Below are positions 26,688 to 35,520 of a DNA stretch of 50,549 nt, in pieces. The translations under genes and the position numbers were made by a program. The stretch is from positions 1 through 50,549 of the forward strand of contig DTTI01000006.1 of the NCBI GenBank assembly GCA_012964825.1. The letters run 5' to 3'. A model generated the notes under the pieces. It ran no database searches. It was not told the origin of the DNA and was given only the letters and a program-made list of their open reading frames with translations. Each line of letters opens with the position of its first letter. The first letter of the stretch is position 1. The DNA comes from Candidatus Neomarinimicrobiota bacterium (lineage in GTDB: Bacteria; Fidelibacterota; Marinisomatia; Marinisomatales; S15-B10).

Positions 26688-27287
26688 ATGAGTCAACCTT
26701 TCTCTCTCCCTGAACTCCCCTATGGCGAAGATGCCCTTGAACCCACAATATCATCGCAAACGGTAGGGCTTCATTACGGCAAACATCATGCAGCTTATTT
26801 CAATATGCTTAACACCCTTTCGGAAGGGACGGATTTTGCCGATATGGCCCTTGAGGATGTGGTTACGGGTAGTTTTGGAAACGCCGATACCCAAAAGATT
26901 TTCAACAATGCCGGTCAGGCGTGGAACCATATTCTTTACTGGAACCAAATGCAGCCAGGCGGTTCTAGGACTCCCTCCGGGCGTCTCGCTTCAATGATGG
27001 ACGAAGCTTTCGGTGGACTGGATTCATTCAAGGAACAATTCACCACGGCGGCCGTCGGCGTCTTCGGCAGCGGCTGGTGCTGGCTCCTTGAGGAAGAAGG
27101 CGACCTTACCATTATGGGAACTCCCAATGCTGAAAATCCCTTGGCCCGCGGCAAGCACGCCCTCATGGGCGTTGATGTCTGGGAGCACGCCTATTACCTG
27201 GATTACAAAAATGTAAGACCAGATCACGTCCGTGCCGTTTTGGATAATCTAATCAACTGGGATTTTGTTGCCGACAGAATGAGCTGA
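26688..27287 (+). CDS. sodB: Superoxide dismutase, iron type
   Basis: A 199-residue Fe/Mn-family superoxide dismutase converting superoxide to peroxide and oxygen. The metal ligands are His29 (HYGKHH), His81 (WNHILYW), Asp163 and His167 (DVWEHAYYLDY). Gln77 within FNNAGQAWNH together with Ala148 (TPNAENP) is the iron-enzyme pattern; manganese enzymes place the active-site Gln in the second segment. ATG 26688 follows GGAGG at 26678-26682; an in-frame TTG at 26673 lies before the ribosome site and is rejected. No signal peptide, so cytoplasmic. It ends at a strong terminator. Confidence 0.95.
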   Translation: MSQPFSLPELPYGEDALEPTISSQTVGLHYGKHHAAYFNMLNTLSEGTDFADMALEDVVTGSFGNADTQKIFNNAGQAWNHILYWNQMQPGGSRTPSGRLASMMDEAFGGLDSFKEQFTTAAVGVFGSGWCWLLEEEGDLTIMGTPNAENPLARGKHALMGVDVWEHAYYLDYKNVRPDHVRAVLDNLINWDFVADRMS

Positions 27288-27310
27288 AGGCAACTTAAGT
27301 TAGCCTTAGC

Positions 27311-27340
27311 AACCCTCGGGGTTTTCCTCGAGGGTTTTTT
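27311..27340 (+). terminator. Rho-independent terminator after superoxide dismutase
   Basis: AACCCTCG (27311-27318) pairs with CGAGGGTT (27329-27336), giving an 8-bp stem that ends in a run of six T residues (27335-27340). It starts 24 bases after the sod stop. Confidence 0.9.
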
Positions 27341-27400
27341 GTTTGTGGGATAATTCCACGCAATGTAGCCATCCAGCACATATAAAATAGAAACACTTCA

Positions 27401-27447
27401 GTCGGGCTCATAACTCGAAGGTTAGTGTTTTTTTATCCCCCCGTACC
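27401..27447 (+). pseudogene. Decayed tRNA-fMet 3' fragment
   Basis: GTCGGGCTCATAAC at 27401-27414 matches the anticodon arm of bacterial initiator tRNA, with CAT inside a CTCATAA loop and a 5-bp stem (one G-T pair). After TCGAAGGT, the T-arm and acceptor end are degenerate: GTTTTTTTATCC in place of GGTTCAAATCC, then CCCCGTACC. No D-arm or 5' acceptor is seen, so it cannot be a working tRNA. Such 3' tRNA fragments are typical remnants of integration sites. The surrounding 27341-27558 holds no other gene I can support. Confidence 0.5.
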
Positions 27448-27558
27448 CTCATGTCCGATAGTGGCGTAGGGGTATATATTAATGCCCAAGAAGTCAGGGT
27501 AATGATTTCATTTCAACTTCGCTTCACGCTTCAAATGATTTTATAATGAACTAAATAA

Positions 27559-28344
27559 TTAGAGTACTTCCGGCACGTAATTGTAAATAGACCGCGATGG
27601 CCGGTCTCTGTTTTTTTGCTGAACACGCTCTGGAAGTTTGACCTCGGGCCGTTCTACCTCATCGTAATCAACCTTGTGCAATAGATGACTGATGCAGTTG
27701 ACCCGGGCCTTCTTCTTGTTGTCTGACTCAACAACGTACCATGGAGAGAATTGCGTATCCGTGTGTTCGAACATATTGTCCTTGGCTTGAGAATAATCGT
27801 CCCATCTGTTAACGGATTCCAGATCCATGGGGCTCAGTTTCCAACCTTTGGTGGGGTCCTCTGCCCGGCCCTTGAAGCGTTTCATCTGCTCTTTAGCACT
27901 GACTGAAAACCAGTACTTGATTAACTGAATACCGGAACTGATAATCATCCGCTCAAATTCGGGACAAGTTTGCAAAAAATTGATGTACTCTTTTTCAGTG
28001 CAAAAACCCATGACATGCTCTACCCCGGAACGGTTATACCAGCTTCGGTCAAAAATGACAATCTCACCACCGGCTGGCAGGTAAGGGATATAACGCTGAA
28101 AATACCACTGGGTTTTTTCCCTTTCCGTGGGTTCTGCAAGAGCTATGATCTTACAATATCTGGGATTCAAATTTTCTGTGACCCTCTTTATGGTACCCCC
28201 TTTTCCTGCGGCGTCTCTCCCTTCAAAAACAACCGCAATCTTTGCTCCACTATGTATAACCCATTCCTGCATATTGACCAACTTGATCTGTAATTCGCCA
28301 AGCATTTTATCATACTTTTCGTTGAATTCTTTTTTACTGCTCAT
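27559..28344 (-). CDS. ppk2: Polyphosphate kinase 2 (PPK2)
   Basis: A 261-residue P-loop kinase that transfers phosphate between polyphosphate and nucleotides. It has Walker A EGRDAAGKGG, Walker B IVIFDRSWYNR, and the lid module RSGVEHVMGF, in the order seen in single-domain PPK2 enzymes. The C-terminal segment RSIYNYVPEVL is also typical. ATG 28344 is chosen over a TTG three codons upstream. Class I members prefer to make ATP or GTP from polyphosphate; that class is the likely one, but sequence alone does not settle it. No other polyphosphate gene is nearby. Confidence 0.92.
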   Translation of the reverse strand: MSSKKEFNEKYDKMLGELQIKLVNMQEWVIHSGAKIAVVFEGRDAAGKGGTIKRVTENLNPRYCKIIALAEPTEREKTQWYFQRYIPYLPAGGEIVIFDRSWYNRSGVEHVMGFCTEKEYINFLQTCPEFERMIISSGIQLIKYWFSVSAKEQMKRFKGRAEDPTKGWKLSPMDLESVNRWDDYSQAKDNMFEHTDTQFSPWYVVESDNKKKARVNCISHLLHKVDYDEVERPEVKLPERVQQKNRDRPSRSIYNYVPEVL

Positions 28345-28383
28345 AGCACACAAAAAATATCTTTTATCTCAATTAAACAAATT

Positions 28384-28402
28384 GTAGCCACGATATGGCT
28401 AC
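28384..28402. other. Short palindrome between PPK2 and M1 peptidase genes
   Basis: GTAGCCA (28384-28390) and TGGCTAC (28396-28402) form a perfect 7-bp inverted repeat with a 5-base spacer in the 131-base gap. On the minus strand it is followed by a weak T-rich stretch (AATTTGTTTAATT), so it might end the peptidase transcript; it could equally be an operator for ppk2. Confidence 0.35.
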
Positions 28403-28475
28403 CAAGCAAGATTTACAATGACAGAAATGATTGGAGTCTCGTTTTTACCACGTAGAAGACACCATAAAAGTTTAA

Positions 28476-30122
28476 TTAATTGATTTTTTCCTTTAAGGAC
28501 CAATTAGCAAGCAGTACTGTTCTAGGATCAATGACCACCCTACTAGGTTTTAATTCCGCAGGAATGGAATATGAGGATTTCTTTTTGGTTAGGTTCCTTT
28601 GTTCAACATTCGGCGCAACTTTTCCCTCTTCATAAATCCCGAATTCGATAGGAAAAGAAAATAAATATCCATCATCCTGAACTTGTTGGATATCAATGAT
28701 AATTTCTTTTTTCTTCTCGTCAAATTTCCATGAACCATCAAGAACAATGTGCCCCCCCTTGTAAAGCCATTGACTAAAGAACTGGTCCAGATCCAAGCCT
28801 GATACTTTTTCCATTTCATGTTTAAAATCATCGGTAGATGCGTGGGAGTTCATATATCGTAAATAATAGTTTTTGATCCCCTCCTGAAATTTTTCATCTC
28901 CTACCAGATTCCTCAACATGTGAAGAATCCATGCACCTTTTTGATAGGTTTGACCGGTAGTAACTTGACTCATATCAGAAAGATTGTCATGAACAATTCG
29001 ATAGTTCTTATGATCTTCATAATAATCGAATACCCGTTCCCTGGAAGGAATCAATCCGGAGACGAAATCCTCCCGTCCATAAGCATGTTCCCGAAACAAC
29101 AAAGTAAAGTAGGTGGCAAACCCTTCGCTCAACCAAACATCATCCCAATCATATTCGGTTACAGCATTTCCGAACCATTGATGGGCAACCTCATGGATAA
29201 TGACATTTCTCCAGCGGGTCGTCCGTTTCCCAGTAACGGATTTGTCACCATAGAAAATGGCTGTCGCTGATTCCATGCCACCCCCTACACTATTGGATTG
29301 AATATTGGCAAGCTTTTCATAGGAGAAAGGACCTACATAATCAGAAAAAAATTGCAGGGCATGTTTAGTAGGAACGGCAAAATCATAGAATCCTGCCTCC
29401 CTATCTTGTTTATAAACCCAAGTTTGAATGGATTTTCCCTCAAACGTATCAACATATTGAATTGCGAATTCGGCTACGCCTAATACATATAGCCAACAAG
29501 ATATAGGTACGGACTGTCTCCAGTGAGTTCTTTTTAGATCGTTTTCAAGATTACTTTCCTCAATAAGAAGGCCATTTGATATTATCTGGTAATGATTTGG
29601 TGCAATTACAATCATTTCTGAAGTGGCCTTTTCATAGGGGTGATCCACGGTTGGCAACCAATGCCTGGCTCTGTTTGGCCAGTTATCACTGAAGAAGGTG
29701 CGATCACCGTATTTATTTGGAGCAATTTTTAAACCAGAAGCGGGCACCCCATGATAATCTATAGTTAGAGATATTTCATGGTTTACTCTTGATGGTTGAT
29801 CTAGAGCAATAGTCAATACGTTCCCCCGATGAAGATATTTTAGAGTGCGGTCATTCCAACTGATTCCCGATACCTCCATGCCCTTGCCCTCAAGGCTATC
29901 ATCTTTATTAATTAGGTCAAGGCGTATCTCCTTAATGCCTTTAACCTTAAAAATGATATTGATGGTTGCACTTCCCCGGATAATATCTTCATCATCGGAA
30001 AGGTTTAGTTCAAAACGGTAATGCAGTATATCAATGTCAGGATTTTTTGGATAGTCATCCGCATGTAATTGAACAACAAATAAAAAAAAGCCGAAAAACA
30101 AGAATAACAGTTTTTTCATCAT
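28476..30122 (-). CDS. M1 family metallopeptidase, secreted
   Basis: A 548-residue gluzincin aminopeptidase. The zinc site is HEVAHQWFGN followed by WLSEGFATYF, giving the HExxH-x18-E pattern. The substrate-binding loop reads GGGMESAT in place of GAMEN. A beta-sandwich domain comes first (about 20-210), and the long C-terminal helical domain of larger M1 enzymes is absent. The signal peptide (MKKLLFLFFGFFLFVVQLHA) puts it in the periplasm or outside the cell. ATG 30122 opens at that signal; the frame is open to 30176, which would overlap the kinase gene. Base composition is clearly richer in A+T than the neighbours. Confidence 0.92.
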   Translation of the reverse strand: MMKKLLFLFFGFFLFVVQLHADDYPKNPDIDILHYRFELNLSDDEDIIRGSATINIIFKVKGIKEIRLDLINKDDSLEGKGMEVSGISWNDRTLKYLHRGNVLTIALDQPSRVNHEISLTIDYHGVPASGLKIAPNKYGDRTFFSDNWPNRARHWLPTVDHPYEKATSEMIVIAPNHYQIISNGLLIEESNLENDLKRTHWRQSVPISCWLYVLGVAEFAIQYVDTFEGKSIQTWVYKQDREAGFYDFAVPTKHALQFFSDYVGPFSYEKLANIQSNSVGGGMESATAIFYGDKSVTGKRTTRWRNVIIHEVAHQWFGNAVTEYDWDDVWLSEGFATYFTLLFREHAYGREDFVSGLIPSRERVFDYYEDHKNYRIVHDNLSDMSQVTTGQTYQKGAWILHMLRNLVGDEKFQEGIKNYYLRYMNSHASTDDFKHEMEKVSGLDLDQFFSQWLYKGGHIVLDGSWKFDEKKKEIIIDIQQVQDDGYLFSFPIEFGIYEEGKVAPNVEQRNLTKKKSSYSIPAELKPSRVVIDPRTVLLANWSLKEKIN

Positions 30123-30165
30123 AGAAAAGTGCTCAAGTACAGAATTCTTGTGATTACTTTTTTCG

Positions 30166-31359
30166 CTATGACGCAAAAGACGGCAGGCGAATTTCTATAG
30201 TGGTCCCCTTTCCCACCTCCGATGACTTAATTTGTATAGAGCCGTCCAGGAAATCTTCCATAATCCTCTTTACCATGCTGAGTCCGACTCCCCAACCCCG
30301 TTCCTTAGTGGTGTAGCCTGGCCGGAAAACATTTTTCCAGTCCCGTCTGGCAATTCCCCGCCCATTGTCACTCACGCTGATAGAAACATCATTGTCCATT
30401 TTCTCTGACTTTAGCGTAACCTTACCGTCCCCCTTGTCAATGGAATCGATGGCATTTTTTATAAGGTTTTCCAGCACCCAGCTAAGCAAGGTTGGTGACG
30501 TCTTGGCGGTTACTTCCTGGCTATCCACACTGAGCACCATTTCTTTTGCACCGCTAGGAAGCCGGCGCTCAAAATAGGACTTCAGGTTTTCAAGGAAATC
30601 TCTAACCTCAACCGGCTCCATTTTTGGAACAGAGCCCATACGCGAGAAACGTTCACTAATCTCCTGAAGTCGGGAAACATCGGTGTCCATTTCCGAGGCA
30701 AGCTGAGATGACTCCTCGGGATGATCCTTCAATCGTTCTACCCACCCCATTAAAGATGAAACGGGTGTTCCCAGTTGATGAGCGGTCTCCCTTGCCATAC
30801 CGAACCAGATGTGCTGTTTTTCCGTATTCCTGATCACCTGGAAACCTGAAAAGCCAAAGAAAATGAATAGGGCTACTGCCCCAATCTCAATGTATGGCAA
30901 CATCTTCAACCGGTTAATTAGGACGGAATCCCCAAAATGGAGATGACCGAGCTCATACACTCTGGGACCAGCGTCAACATCCCCATCAAGCGTCACCACC
31001 AGGGGAATGGGATCATTCTGAGAATCCATGGCCTCCATTATCTCTCGAACTGTTTCTTTCTCAATGTCGCCATCATCTACAAGATTCCGCCAGTTTACAG
31101 GATTTCCATCGGCATCGGACTGAATGATGGGAAAAGTCACTTTCAGAATGATTTCTCTAAAGACAAAATCGAGTTCGTTATCGTTAGCACCTGTAACGCC
31201 CTTGGCCATGATGTGGGCATAGAGCGAAACGGTCTCGCGGCTTTCACTCCGGAGGGCGTTAATGATGGATTGAGTATAAATAAAAAGGCCAATGATCAGG
31301 ATTACAGCCCCTAGAAAAAGGGCTCCCTTGATATTTCCAGCCTGCTTGTAAATCCGCAT
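30166..31359 (-). CDS. Membrane sensor histidine kinase, orphan
   Basis: A 397-residue sensor kinase. Membrane helices at about 12-31 and 155-174 enclose a periplasmic sensor of some 120 residues that I do not recognise. The phospho-acceptor is His194 in ETAHQLGTPVSS, the HQLGTP variant common in FCB bacteria. The ATPase domain has the N-box ENLIKNAIDSID, G1 DNGRGIA and G2 GWGVGLSM. No response regulator is encoded in the window, so its partner lies elsewhere. It sits 34 bases after cysC and 43 before the peptidase, within a collinear gene run, but a link to sulfation is only positional. Confidence 0.9.
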   Translation of the reverse strand: MRIYKQAGNIKGALFLGAVILIIGLFIYTQSIINALRSESRETVSLYAHIMAKGVTGANDNELDFVFREIILKVTFPIIQSDADGNPVNWRNLVDDGDIEKETVREIMEAMDSQNDPIPLVVTLDGDVDAGPRVYELGHLHFGDSVLINRLKMLPYIEIGAVALFIFFGFSGFQVIRNTEKQHIWFGMARETAHQLGTPVSSLMGWVERLKDHPEESSQLASEMDTDVSRLQEISERFSRMGSVPKMEPVEVRDFLENLKSYFERRLPSGAKEMVLSVDSQEVTAKTSPTLLSWVLENLIKNAIDSIDKGDGKVTLKSEKMDNDVSISVSDNGRGIARRDWKNVFRPGYTTKERGWGVGLSMVKRIMEDFLDGSIQIKSSEVGKGTTIEIRLPSFAS

Positions 31360-31393
31360 ACAAACCCTTCGCAGGGAAATTAGTGCGGCATGC

Positions 31394-31957
31394 TCACATT
31401 ATGTAGCCATTTCCCTGAAGATAGGCGATGATGGTATCTACTTCCTCCTCCAATGTTGTCGTGGAAGTGTCTACCGTCATTTCAGCATCTTCAGGTTCTT
31501 CATAAGGATCATCAATTCCCGTGAAATTCTTTATCTCTCCAGCCCTCGCCTTGGCATAAAGCCCTTTAACATCCCGTTTTTCACAAACTTCAAGTGGGCA
31601 TTTCACAAAAACCTCCACAAAACGTCCTATCTCACTCCGAGCGTATTGCCTTTCGGCACGATAGGGTGAAATGAATGCACAAACTGTGATAATGCCGTGT
31701 TTCACAAGACGTTCAGCCACGAAAGTGACTCTCTCAATATTCTTGTCCCGGTCTTCTTTGCTGAACCCTAGATCACGTGTCAATTTCTGGCGCACTACAT
31801 CCCCATCCATCCTCTGGACACGATAACCCATGGCTTCCAACTTCTCGCACAGAGGAATAGAGATGGTGGTTTTTCCAGAGCCGGACAGACCCGTGAGCCA
31901 GACAGCAACACCCTTCTGACAATTGCTTCCCGGTAACAGTGTTTTTTCATTAGACAT
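31394..31957 (-). CDS. cysC: Adenylylsulfate kinase
   Basis: A 187-residue kinase converting adenosine 5'-phosphosulfate (APS) to PAPS with ATP. The P-loop is GLSGSGKTT (23-31), followed by the conserved MDGDVVR, RDKNIERV, and the lid segment ISPYRAERQ. The C-terminal KGLYAKARAGEIKNFTGID is typical. It overlaps the ATP sulfurylase gene by 8 bases. No PAPS reductase is present, but a sulfotransferase gene lies 4.5 kb upstream in the same run, so PAPS probably serves as a sulfate donor. Confidence 0.96.
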   Translation of the reverse strand: MSNEKTLLPGSNCQKGVAVWLTGLSGSGKTTISIPLCEKLEAMGYRVQRMDGDVVRQKLTRDLGFSKEDRDKNIERVTFVAERLVKHGIITVCAFISPYRAERQYARSEIGRFVEVFVKCPLEVCEKRDVKGLYAKARAGEIKNFTGIDDPYEEPEDAEMTVDTSTTTLEEEVDTIIAYLQGNGYIM

Positions 31958-33086
31958 TTTGGTAATGTCTCCTCAAGATTTTTTTTACTTCAGGTCGAGT
32001 GAATTCCTCCGGCAATCTTTCTCCATTTATAAGCATTTCTCGAACTTTGGACCCGCTCAGAAAAATTTTTTCATGATCCATAGCTCTTGATGTCTTCGTG
32101 GTGGCCATAGAGTTGGTTCGCTTACAATAGAATGCATGCTCAAAAAAGATGGGTTGGATTCCCAACTCATCCAAAGAGAATTGATTAAATATTTTTTGTG
32201 CATCGTAGGTGCCGTAATAATCACCAACACCAGCATGATCTCGGCCCACAATAAAATGGGTACAGCCGTAATTTTTTCTGGTAATGGCATGAAAGATGGC
32301 TTCCCGGGGACCGGCGTACCGCATAAAGGCAGGATAGACTGAAAGAACGGTGTGGCGGTGCGGAAAATAGTTGTCAATAATGGCTTCATAACATTCCATC
32401 CGGATTTCCGCGGGTATGTCATCACCTTTGGTTTCACCGACGATTGGATGGATGAGCAAGCCGTCCACAGTCTCAAGAGCACACTTGGTGAGATATTCAT
32501 GAGCCCGGTGGATGGGATTGCGTGTTTGAAAAGCCACCACTGTTTTCCACTCTTTTTCCTGAAATAGCTGCCTCAATTCAGCCGGCGAATGGCGGTATTG
32601 AGAAAATTTGCCGTGATGAGGAAACTTATAGGCTTCTACTTCACCAGCAACGTACCAATTACCCAGCTTCTGGAGCGAAGCAACACCGGGATGGGCTCCG
32701 TCACTTGTGAGGAAAACAGTTTCAGCTTCTTTCTCCTTGTCAGCTCTATAAATGTCTTCAATTGTGATTTTACCCAAAACTTCACCGCCGTTGCCCTTTA
32801 GTACTGCTTCACCGAATGATTTAAGATGCTCAGCCAATTCATCCTCCACAGGTAAAACGATGGGTAGAGACCAGATCAAACCGTTTTTTAGTCTCATCTT
32901 ATTGAGGACGGATTGGTAATCGTCAGCACCCATAAAGCCGCTCAGCGGGCTTAATGCACCAATTGAGAGCATTTCAAAATCTGCCTGCCCCCTCCGTGAG
33001 AGCGTGACTACTGGCAAGTCAGAATTAACCTCTTGGGGTGCTTCCACTTGAAGATCAATTAACGTTTCGCCGTGAGGAATGCTCAT
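31950..33086 (-). CDS. sat: Sulfate adenylyltransferase (ATP sulfurylase, single-chain)
   Basis: A 378-residue homo-oligomeric ATP sulfurylase forming APS from sulfate and ATP. Active-site motifs are QTRNPIHRAHEYL, IHPIVGETKGDD and VGRDHAGVGDYYG; the last carries the conserved GRDHAG. Its first ~150 residues form the PUA-like N-terminal domain. Length fits the monomeric Sat family, not the CysD/CysN type. ATG 33086 has no strong ribosome site. It overlaps cysC, giving a two-step PAPS-making module. Confidence 0.96.
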   Translation of the reverse strand: MSIPHGETLIDLQVEAPQEVNSDLPVVTLSRRGQADFEMLSIGALSPLSGFMGADDYQSVLNKMRLKNGLIWSLPIVLPVEDELAEHLKSFGEAVLKGNGGEVLGKITIEDIYRADKEKEAETVFLTSDGAHPGVASLQKLGNWYVAGEVEAYKFPHHGKFSQYRHSPAELRQLFQEKEWKTVVAFQTRNPIHRAHEYLTKCALETVDGLLIHPIVGETKGDDIPAEIRMECYEAIIDNYFPHRHTVLSVYPAFMRYAGPREAIFHAITRKNYGCTHFIVGRDHAGVGDYYGTYDAQKIFNQFSLDELGIQPIFFEHAFYCKRTNSMATTKTSRAMDHEKIFLSGSKVREMLINGERLPEEFTRPEVKKILRRHYQNV

Positions 33087-33129
33087 TTATTTATTGTTAA
33101 ATAATGGTCGTAAAATTACAAAGCCGAAG

Positions 33130-35520
33130 TCAACTCCCCATATCTTGCTTTTTGATTCGTAACCGAGCGGTGAGGTCAGTGATAACACCGCGATATTCAA
33201 CCGATAGCATAGTAACCATTAACACCATGCTCAAAAGGGAGATGAATCGTGCCATTTTATAGGCAGAATCGTCAACTGAAAAGGTAACACTGTGGCTCCC
33301 GGTGGGAATCTGAACACCTCTGAGAACATGGTTAGTACGAAATATCTCAGTCTCCACACCATCCACATCGACCCTCCAGCCGGGACCATAATAATTTTCG
33401 GAGAGAACAAGAAAACCATCACCAGTTATCTCTGTTTCCAAAACAATTTCATTTTCAGAATATTTAATAATCTCGACTGTTCCTACTCCCATTTCTAAAC
33501 TAGTCTTATCCCTATAGTTCAAAACATAAGCTATATAACTGGGATCAAATTCTGATCTCAGGATGGATGCCAGAGATTCCTGAACACTCTTAACTGATTC
33601 GACCTTCTTCACAAACCACGCTTTGGGAAGAACCTTCCTGTTCTCATACACCTTCAACTGATCGTGGAAGGCAAGGCGGAATCTCGGATCGTTCATGGTT
33701 CGCTGTGTTACCAAATACTTAACATTGAGCATATTTTGGACCGCCTCACTGTTCAACGCCTGGGCGTCCAGAAGATCCTGATAGGATCTCAACTTCACCG
33801 GCCGGTAGCCACCGACTGTTGAGAGTCCAAAGTAGGCGTACCAGTTGGTATTAAACTGTTCGACAGGCCAAATCCGGTGTAGCCCATTGTTCTCTAATAA
33901 AAATTGAACTTCCTTTGTCTGGCGGTAACCGGCTTTAATGGACCGTTCCGATCTCAAATGCATGAATTCGTTGTGGACAACCCAAAGATCAATGATGGTT
34001 ATTGCTATGAAAGACAACCCTACAAAGAACGGCTTCACAGTTCCTTTAAAAGCTAACCAAAATGTAGTTAAGCCCATTCCGGATAAAACAAAAGCCACCA
34101 GTGCTCCTTTTTTAAACAAACTAATCCTTGCCCCCTTCAGTTGGGCAAATGTCTCTGGTTGATACCTGCCAGCCTCCCCCAGTTTGGAGAAAGAGAACAG
34201 TTCAGAGCCAAGGATCAGAAACAGTAGGGACAGACCAACAATGATACCAAAAACAACAATAATTCTTTTCCTTAGGTGTTCCATCTTTTCACTTTTGGAT
34301 TCCAATACTTCACATATCTGATGAAGCGTTGTTGCGGAAAGAAAAGAAAGTGTGAATGGCAGTAAAATGTAGATCATGGAAGGAACCCGGAACCGTCCGA
34401 ACATGGGGGAAAACTGATAAAGGGGCCAAAAGAGAACGGGGAAATGCTCTCCAAACCCTATGATAAGTATAATAACAGTGGCGACACCCATGGATAGGCT
34501 GTCCGTTTTCGGCTTCCCTATCAGGAAACCAACCACAGCCAGAACAAGGACCCCAAGCCCCATATAGTGAGTAGACTGAGTGAAAGGCATGTAACCCCAA
34601 TAGGATTGAGAGTTCAGATCGCGAGTGGGAAAGTTCTGTAACCCGTAGAAGTATGGGTAAAACAACGAAATGGTTTCTTTGGGATGAAAAGACCATTGGG
34701 TGGCATACTCCCAACTGGTCCCTTTTTTTGCTTCTCCCTCAATATCCAGTGTTGAGGCGGCGCCGCGTGTGGAGTACCCCTGGAACCGGTAGATGGGCAG
34801 ATATGGATCAGCCACTAGAAAACCGCTTATGACAATAGCTCCCGCCATAAGTCCGAGGCTCTGTCCGGATTTTTTCAGATCAAACTGTTTAAGTCGAAGG
34901 GCTGACCCCGCTCGCCAGAACCACAAAAACACGATGAGCATCCAGGTATAGTAAACTATCTGAACATGCTTTGTCCACAGTTGAAATGCGGTGAAAACGG
35001 CCAAAAGTAAAACCGATCTCACATTTCTGTTTTCCATCACCTTTTCCGCAAAGAGAACCACCAATGGAATGAAAGCAATGGCAAACATCTTTGCCGGATG
35101 ACCGGCATTAATCAAACCAAATAGATAAGGCGACAGTGAAAAAGACAGTGCACCGAACAGGCTTGTTACCTCTGACAATCTTTTGCGCCGTAAATAAGCA
35201 TTCATGCCTAGGGCCGCAATGATAAAATGGACCCAATATCTCAACCCCCATCCAAGATTCAAAAAATCGAAAATCTTTCTAAGTGGATCGGCCGGGGCAT
35301 AAATGAAACCTCCGTATGACGGCATTCCTCCGAAAAGGTGGGGATACCACTGCGGCATGTTGTCGTTCTTGGAGTTATAGTCTTCAGCCCATCGATCCAG
35401 TGGTATCCGGTGAAACATATCCGCCGATTCTGGAACCTTATTGGAAAGGATCATCTCACCGAGGAAAAGAAAACTAACCGCGGCAAGGATGAAAATCACG
35501 GTCTTAGTGTTCAGTTTCAA
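33130..35520 (-). CDS. YfhO-family membrane protein (GT-C-like)
   Basis: A 796-residue inner-membrane protein with some 11-12 hydrophobic helices in the first 530 residues, then a soluble domain of about 240 residues, and one more helix near 755-775. The first external loop has the family's aromatic and proline-rich WYPHLFGGMPSYGG and a preceding acidic stretch. YfhO proteins have a GT-C-like fold and in Gram-positives help glycosylate surface polymers from lipid-linked sugars. Here it overlaps a glycosyltransferase gene by 4 bases, supporting a role in building a surface glycan. Start TTG 35520 is preceded by AGAGGAG. Confidence 0.85.
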   Translation of the reverse strand: MKLNTKTVIFILAAVSFLFLGEMILSNKVPESADMFHRIPLDRWAEDYNSKNDNMPQWYPHLFGGMPSYGGFIYAPADPLRKIFDFLNLGWGLRYWVHFIIAALGMNAYLRRKRLSEVTSLFGALSFSLSPYLFGLINAGHPAKMFAIAFIPLVVLFAEKVMENRNVRSVLLLAVFTAFQLWTKHVQIVYYTWMLIVFLWFWRAGSALRLKQFDLKKSGQSLGLMAGAIVISGFLVADPYLPIYRFQGYSTRGAASTLDIEGEAKKGTSWEYATQWSFHPKETISLFYPYFYGLQNFPTRDLNSQSYWGYMPFTQSTHYMGLGVLVLAVVGFLIGKPKTDSLSMGVATVIILIIGFGEHFPVLFWPLYQFSPMFGRFRVPSMIYILLPFTLSFLSATTLHQICEVLESKSEKMEHLRKRIIVVFGIIVGLSLLFLILGSELFSFSKLGEAGRYQPETFAQLKGARISLFKKGALVAFVLSGMGLTTFWLAFKGTVKPFFVGLSFIAITIIDLWVVHNEFMHLRSERSIKAGYRQTKEVQFLLENNGLHRIWPVEQFNTNWYAYFGLSTVGGYRPVKLRSYQDLLDAQALNSEAVQNMLNVKYLVTQRTMNDPRFRLAFHDQLKVYENRKVLPKAWFVKKVESVKSVQESLASILRSEFDPSYIAYVLNYRDKTSLEMGVGTVEIIKYSENEIVLETEITGDGFLVLSENYYGPGWRVDVDGVETEIFRTNHVLRGVQIPTGSHSVTFSVDDSAYKMARFISLLSMVLMVTMLSVEYRGVITDLTARLRIKKQDMGS

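Noticed and set aside
27421-27558. Hairpin or repeat candidates after the tRNA fragment
   Set aside because: The pairings (for example TACCC/GGGTA and TCATTT/AAATGA) are only 5-6 bp with wide loops, no better than chance in A+T-rich sequence.
31394-33086. Assimilatory sulfate reduction locus
   Set aside because: Only sat and cysC are present. No PAPS reductase or sulfite reductase follows, and a sulfotransferase shares the gene run, so sulfation is the better reading.
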